Of a DNA stretch of 9,000 bases, positions 5,671 to 9,000 are shown piece by piece (the stretch's first letter is position 1; every line of letters begins with the position of its first letter). The notes under the pieces were generated by a model. It worked only from the letters and a program-made list of their open reading frames with translations. It ran no database searches and was not told where the DNA came from. Location of the stretch: assembly GCA_001872165.1 (NCBI GenBank), contig MNXK01000159.1:1-9000 (forward strand), read 5' to 3'. The stretch comes from Anaerolineae bacterium CG2_30_58_95. GTDB lineage: Bacteria > Chloroflexota > Anaerolineae > Anaerolineales > Villigracilaceae. The position numbers and the translations under genes are program-made.

Positions 5671-5775
5671 TGTCATTGCGAGCCGCCGTTCTTTCCCGGA
5701 AGGACACCGGGACGGTGTGGCGGCGAAGCAATCTCCGCGTTGGGAGAGGACTGCTTCGCTTCGCTCGCAGTGACA
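5671..5775. repeat. 105-bp palindromic repeat with TGTCATTGCGAGC ends
   Basis: The ends tgtcattgcgagc (5671-5683) and gctcgcagtgaca (5763-5775) are complementary at 12 of 13 positions. Inside, gcgaagca (5723-5730) pairs with tgcttcgc (5752-5759), and acacc/ggtgt (5704-5718) forms a further stem. The TCATTGCGAG...GAAGCAATCTC pattern is one I recall as a dispersed intergenic repeat in unrelated bacteria. No convincing target-site duplication is seen at its borders. Confidence 0.65.
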
Positions 5776-5825
5776 CTGGCTATGAGACTCAGCCGCTGAT
5801 TCTCCGTTATTCGATTGTTAAACAA

Positions 5826-5995
5826 TACCCCGCCATGCCGTGTGCTGCAAAGTTTTGAACCTGCTTTCGCAGGTGGGTCTCGACCCAGAGACTCCGCCTT
5901 GGCTCAAGCCTATCGCGTCGTCGCTGTAAGATGGAGACCCTTTTTGTAAGTGTTGGCTCAAAACCGTGGGCGCAGCATCACGCACACAGCAGGGT
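5826..5995 (-). ncRNA. ssrS: Structured RNA, candidate 6S RNA
   Basis: About 170 bases with a coherent set of nested long-range helices, written as + strand positions: 5827-5831 with 5991-5995, 5837-5845 with 5982-5990 (9 bp, one wobble), 5852-5861 with 5955-5964 (10 bp, one wobble), and 5875-5881 with 5934-5940 (7 bp). Between the last two helices is a large bubble whose 3' side holds a small hairpin (ctgc-gaaa-gcag), which resembles the closing stem, bubble and apical stem of 6S RNA, the RNA polymerase-binding regulator. On the - strand the segments GCGACGACGC and CTTGAGCCAAGG resemble the E. coli 6S 3' half as I recall it. An extended -10 box lies just upstream. No ORF is present. The boundaries are approximate, and other structured RNAs are possible. 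Confidence 0.5.
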
Positions 5996-6001
5996 TACTA
6001 A

Positions 6002-6010
6002 CTTATACCA
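6002..6010 (-). promoter_or_regulatory. Extended -10 promoter for the structured RNA
   Basis: The - strand reads TGGTATAAG, which fits TGnTATAAT at all but the last base. A start 7 bases downstream would fall at about 5995, right at the base of the outer helix of the candidate RNA. No good -35 is found at 16-18 bases, which is tolerated by extended -10 promoters. Confidence 0.45.
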
Positions 6011-6088
6011 TAAAGTCAAGGGCAAGGGTAGAGAAAAATTAGAGTCCTGAATGATTTTAAGAAACCCTGTCGGATCGCGAACAAAGAC

Positions 6089-6478
6089 TTACCACCTCTC
6101 CGAGTGCAATCTATCCACTTCTGTAAAATGAGCGTCGCGGCTCACCAGTGTCAATTCATGCTGGATGGCAATGGCCGCGATCCAGATGTCATTTTCCGGG
6201 ATGGGATGTCCCTTCTGCCGGAGGCTGGACTTTATTTCTCCGTATAGCCGGGCGGTTTCTGCATCACTCCCCAGGATCACGTTGCTCACGGTGAGTTCGT
6301 CAATGCGATCCAGGTTCTCCAGGCTGCGGCTCGATTTGTAAGCCCCGTAGATGAGTTCACCAATCACTACGTTGGGTATAAATATCTCCTGTGCAGCGGC
6401 CAGTTTTTCTTTAACAGCATTGTCATCACCGAAGAGAGCGATGACAATGTTGGTATCCAGAAGGAAACTACCACTCAT
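6089..6478 (-). CDS. vapC: VapC-type PIN-domain toxin (ribonuclease)
   Basis: A 129-residue PIN-domain protein. The acidic catalytic residues expected of VapC are all present: Asp8 in FLLDTNIVI, Glu41 in VVIGELIYGA, Asp97 in PENDIWIAA, and Asp115 in LVSRDAHF. VapC toxins are Mg-dependent endoribonucleases that cut tRNA or rRNA and are blocked by the partner antitoxin. The start overlaps the end of the upstream antitoxin gene by 11 bases, the usual arrangement for coupled antitoxin-toxin translation. The nearest downstream feature is the candidate structured RNA. All active-site residues are intact, so the toxin looks functional. The RNA target cannot be read from sequence. Confidence 0.92.
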   Translation of the reverse strand: MSGSFLLDTNIVIALFGDDNAVKEKLAAAQEIFIPNVVIGELIYGAYKSSRSLENLDRIDELTVSNVILGSDAETARLYGEIKSSLRQKGHPIPENDIWIAAIAIQHELTLVSRDAHFTEVDRLHSERW

Positions 6479-6707
6479 TACTATCCACCTGCTCGCACCC
6501 TGCTTCGATGGCTTTCTGGATCTGTTTCAGGTCGGTCGGCGAGATGACGCCCGCGAATCTCAATACCTGCCTGCCTGTTTTCCCTTTGCGGCGTCCGGTA
6601 TGCGCGCCTGCAAGGTAATTTTGCAGGTGAGTGGCGGCCTGTCTCTGGCGGGTTTCAGGCAGTTCTTCTAAAATCTTGACAATGGAATGGATGGCAGGAG
6701 TGGTCAT
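6468..6707 (-). CDS. vapB: VapB-like antitoxin
   Basis: A 79-residue small protein directly upstream of, and overlapping, the PIN toxin gene. An N-terminal helix (HSIVKILEELPETRQRQAATHLQNYL) is followed by a basic stretch (GRRKGKTGRQVLRF) and an acidic C-terminal tail (ISPTDLKQIQKAIEAGCEQVDSNEW). That tail is the pattern of a family of antitoxins paired with VapC in cyanobacteria and Chloroflexota; it would wrap the toxin. No clear AbrB or ribbon-helix-helix fold is seen, so how it binds DNA for autoregulation is unclear. GAGGTG lies 5 bases before the ATG. The gene follows asnS by 33 bases and may be co-transcribed or use the TATAAT box in that gap. Confidence 0.82.
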   Translation of the reverse strand: MTTPAIHSIVKILEELPETRQRQAATHLQNYLAGAHTGRRKGKTGRQVLRFAGVISPTDLKQIQKAIEAGCEQVDSNEW

Positions 6708-6725
6708 CTTTCACCTCACAATGCC

Positions 6726-6731
6726 ATTATA
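6726..6731 (-). promoter_or_regulatory. Probable -10 box for vapBC
   Basis: The - strand reads a perfect TATAAT inside tgttgtataat, 18 bases before the vapB ATG and in the short gap after asnS. The same 11 bases occur upstream of the DUF2442 gene. No good -35 is present at the right distance. A start here would give a very short leader. Confidence 0.42.
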
Positions 6732-6740
6732 CAACATTCG

Positions 6741-8081
6741 CTACGGATACACCCTCTTGATCGTCCTCGGGAAGGGGATCGTTTCGCGGATGTGCTCGAT
6801 TCCGCACAGCCAGGCAACCGTGCGCTCCACGCCCATCCCGAAGCCGGAGTGGGGAACGCTGCCGTATTTACGCAACTCCAGATACCACTTAAAAGCCTCT
6901 TCGGGCAGGCCATGCTCGTGGATGCGCTGGAGCAGCAAGTTGTAATCGGCCATGCGCTCCGAGCCGCCGATGATTTCTCCGTAACCTTCCGGCGCGAGTA
7001 AATCCACGCTCTTGCAGACTTCGGGGCGACCAGGCCAGGGTTCCATGTAAAAGGCCTTGACCTGCGTCGGGTAGCCGTAGACGAAGACTGGCTTTTCAAA
7101 GTGGCTGGTTAATTCGGTCTCGTGCGGTGAGCCGAAGTCCATGCCCCACTCGATCTTGAGCAGTTCTTTCTGCTCAGGATCGTCGGTTTTTTCGCGCATC
7201 TCGTCAATCATTTTGACCGCATCGTCGTAGGAGATGCGCGGGAAGGGCGGTTCGATCTTTTCCAGTGTTGAGGTATCGCGACCCAGTGACTTGAGTTCTG
7301 GCTGGCGGTCTCGCAGCACGCGCTTGACGATGTGTGTGACCATCTGCTCCTCGACCTCCATCATCTGATCGAGATCGCAGAAGGCCATCTCCGGTTCGAG
7401 CATCCAAAACTCGGTCAGGTGGCGGCGCGTTTTCGATTTTTCGGCGCGGAAGGTGGGGCCGAAGCAATAAACCTTGCCGAAAGCCATGATGTTGGCTTCG
7501 TTATAGAGTTGGCCGGATTGTGCAAGATAGGCCTTGCCTTCATCGAAATATTCGGTTTCAAAGAGCGTTGTCGTGCCCTCGCAGGCGGCCGGGGTCAGGA
7601 TGGGCGTATCCATGTTGATGAAGCCGTTGCCATCCAGCCACTCGCGCATGGCGCTGATGATCGTGGCGCGCACGCGCAGGATGGCCCACTGAGAAGGCAT
7701 ACGAATCCAGAGATGACGATGGTCGAGGGCAAAGTCCACGCCGTGTTCTTTGAGCGCCATCGGGTAATCCTCGGCGGCTTCCTGGACGATTTCGACGCTT
7801 TTGACGCCGATCTCATAGCCGCCGGGGATGCCGGGGGCGCGCTTGTCCGCGCGCACCGCGCCGGTGATGATAACCGACGACTCCTGCGGCAGGCGGACGA
7901 GATGGTCGAACAGCGCCTCTTCCAGGTCGCCTTTGAAGGCTACGCATTGGACGAAGCCTGAGCCGTCGCGCACGAGCAGGAAGACCAGCTTGCCCTTGTC
8001 GGTGCGGTTGTAGACCCAGCCCTGGATGGTCACTTCCTGGCCGGTGTAATCAGTGATCTTGTCAACGCGGATAATAGCCAT
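6741..8081 (-). CDS. asnS: Asparaginyl-tRNA synthetase
   Basis: A 446-residue class IIb aminoacyl-tRNA synthetase that charges tRNA-Asn with asparagine. An N-terminal OB-fold anticodon-binding domain (about residues 1-110, with [24 protein letters not shown]) is followed by the class II core. Motif 2 is [16 protein letters not shown] at 211-226, and motif 3 is GFGMGVER at 413-420. The [21 protein letters not shown] block and the [16 protein letters not shown] ending are typical of AsnRS rather than AspRS. GAGGAG lies 7 bases before the ATG. It follows aspS on the same strand after 76 bases that contain a heptad hairpin. Its presence implies direct asparagine charging. The length is normal, and no defect is seen. 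Confidence 0.95.
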   Translation of the reverse strand: MAIIRVDKITDYTGQEVTIQGWVYNRTDKGKLVFLLVRDGSGFVQCVAFKGDLEEALFDHLVRLPQESSVIITGAVRADKRAPGIPGGYEIGVKSVEIVQEAAEDYPMALKEHGVDFALDHRHLWIRMPSQWAILRVRATIISAMREWLDGNGFINMDTPILTPAACEGTTTLFETEYFDEGKAYLAQSGQLYNEANIMAFGKVYCFGPTFRAEKSKTRRHLTEFWMLEPEMAFCDLDQMMEVEEQMVTHIVKRVLRDRQPELKSLGRDTSTLEKIEPPFPRISYDDAVKMIDEMREKTDDPEQKELLKIEWGMDFGSPHETELTSHFEKPVFVYGYPTQVKAFYMEPWPGRPEVCKSVDLLAPEGYGEIIGGSERMADYNLLLQRIHEHGLPEEAFKWYLELRKYGSVPHSGFGMGVERTVAWLCGIEHIRETIPFPRTIKRVYP

Positions 8082-8103
8082 ATTTTTACTCCTCGGAGAG
8101 AGA

Positions 8104-8166
8104 AGAGATCAGAGAATAGAGAATAGAGAGCAGAGAATAGTAACTGCTCTCTGTTCTCTACTCTCT
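8104..8166. repeat. Heptad-period hairpin repeat, AGAGAAT type
   Basis: Nine 7-base units: agagatc, agagaat, agagaat, agagagc, agagaat, agtaact, then the mirrored gctctct, gttctct, actctct. Positions 8111-8131 pair with 8146-8166, with only one mismatch and one wobble in 21 pairs, around a 14-base loop. On the - strand the first arm contains the aspS stop codon (TAG at 8158-8160), so the repeat starts inside the coding sequence and fills the gap to asnS. No T-run follows the stem. It may modulate read-through between the two synthetase genes. Confidence 0.8.
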
Positions 8167-9000
8167 AATAGCTATGTGCAATTCCTTCAACTGTCCCGGC
8201 TCGGCCGGTGATGGCGCACCCGCCATCACGTCGCGGGCTGCCTGGTTCTTGGGGAAGGCAATCACCTCGCGGATGTTGGGTTCGTTGGCCAGGATCATGA
8301 CGATGCGGTCAATGCCGGGCGCGATGCCTCCGTGCGGCGGCGTGCCGTATTCAAAAGCCTCCAGCAAGTGGCCGAAACGCTGGCAGGCCACCTGGGGATC
8401 GAGGCCGATGAGTTCGAAAACTTTCTCCTGCAACTCACGGCGGTGGATCCTAATCGAGCCGCCGCCGACCTCGTAGTTGTTCAGCACCATATCATACTGC
8501 TGGCCGCGCGCCCTGCCCGGATCGGTATCCAGCAGCGGGATATCCTCCGGCACCGGCGCGGTAAACAGGTGATGGCTGGGATCCCAACGTTTTTCTTCCT
8601 CGTTCCACATCACGAAGGGGAAATCAATGATCCAGCAAAAGCCGAGCACGTCCGGGTCGCGCAGGCCGAGGCGGTCGCCCAGGAAAACGCGCAGCCGGCC
8701 CAGGGTCTCGAAAGTGACGGCGGGCTTGTCGGCGACGAAGAGCAGCAGGTCGCCCTTTTCCGCTTCCATCCGGGATAGGATAGCTGTTACCCGTTCCTCC
8801 GGTAAAAACTTGGCGAACGAGGAACGCAGTTCTCCCTCGGTCGGCAGGGCGATGGTTGCCAGGCCTTTTGCGCCGTATTCCTGGACGAAGGCGGCTAATT
8901 CGTCAATCTGCTTGCGCGTATAATCGCCCAGGCCTTTGGCGTTGAAGCTGCGCACGTGTCCGCCTGCCGCGACGGCAGCCTCGAAAACCTTGAAGCCGCA
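8158..9000 (-). CDS. aspS: Aspartyl-tRNA synthetase, C-terminal part
   Basis: The frame is open from the right edge to a TAG at 8158-8160, giving the last 280 residues of a bacterial-type AspRS; the start is beyond the window. The first ~130 residues ([23 protein letters not shown]... and ...[12 protein letters not shown]) are the end of the bacterial-specific GAD insertion domain. The [23 protein letters not shown] block and the [18 protein letters not shown] segment continue the class II core. Motif 3 is [14 protein letters not shown], and the ending [37 protein letters not shown] is diagnostic. It charges tRNA-Asp. The anticodon domain is outside the window, so discriminating versus non-discriminating type cannot be judged. 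The last codons lie inside the heptad repeat. Confidence 0.95.
   Translation of the reverse strand, partial: CGFKVFEAAVAAGGHVRSFNAKGLGDYTRKQIDELAAFVQEYGAKGLATIALPTEGELRSSFAKFLPEERVTAILSRMEAEKGDLLLFVADKPAVTFETLGRLRVFLGDRLGLRDPDVLGFCWIIDFPFVMWNEEEKRWDPSHHLFTAPVPEDIPLLDTDPGRARGQQYDMVLNNYEVGGGSIRIHRRELQEKVFELIGLDPQVACQRFGHLLEAFEYGTPPHGGIAPGIDRIVMILANEPNIREVIAFPKNQAARDVMAGAPSPAEPGQLKELHIAIRE

Noticed and set aside
5408..5776. 122-codon frame on the - strand in the repeat cluster
   Set aside because: It runs through two palindromic repeats, has low-complexity Arg/Ser/Pro composition and no ribosome binding site worth noting.
7332..7961. 209-codon frame on the + strand across asnS
   Set aside because: Antisense shadow of AsnRS with no family resemblance.
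8104..8166. CRISPR array
   Set aside because: The period is 7 bases with no spacers of CRISPR length and no cas genes nearby; it is a heptad hairpin.

Overview
The window looks like a chromosomal segment of a Gram-positive-like or deep-branching bacterium of moderately high GC, most plausibly Chloroflexota (Anaerolineae-like). The lineage call is inference. It rests on the gene families, the mixture of palindromic intergenic repeats, and a TtuA/TtuB tRNA thiolation pair of the kind known from thermophiles and their relatives. No rRNA, tRNA, prophage or CRISPR array is visible.

Layout, left to right. The + strand carries the 3' end of a diacylglycerol-kinase-family lipid kinase (1-219), a PlsC-type acyltransferase (226-909), a small ubiquitin-like sulfur carrier (952-1143), a TtuA-type tRNA 2-thiolation enzyme (1237-2163), a YhhQ-family queuosine precursor transporter (2358-3062) and a DUF2442/DUF4160 overlapping pair (3146-3689) that resembles a toxin-antitoxin module. 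The - strand then carries type I glutamine synthetase (3750-5087), preceded by a short leader ORF and a terminator-like hairpin. An 810-base stretch without a convincing protein gene (5279-6088) holds a cluster of palindromic repeats and a strongly structured candidate RNA (about 5826-5995, - strand) that I read as a possible 6S RNA. Right of it, all on the - strand in transcription order, are aspS (running in from beyond 9000), asnS, vapB and vapC.

Functional themes. The first two genes make or recycle phosphatidic acid. The middle genes and the right end centre on tRNA: sulfur carrier plus thiolase, queuosine precursor uptake, and the Asp and Asn tRNA synthetases. glnA supplies glutamine. 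Two small-module pairs (DUF2442/DUF4160 and VapBC) have the layout of addiction modules, and both have a perfect TATAAT box just upstream within an identical 11-base sequence.

The most unusual content is between genes. Three intergenic sites hold degenerate 7-base-period repeats arranged as large hairpins. Each starts inside or within a few bases of a stop codon (after ttuB, after ttuA, after aspS), and each has a different heptamer. At the ttuA site a 101-base element with perfect 13-base terminal inverted repeats and perfect 10-base flanking direct repeats has inserted exactly at the gene end. It supplies a new stop codon, so the protein end changed by only a residue or two. Two further palindromic elements lie at 5523-5618 and 5671-5775.
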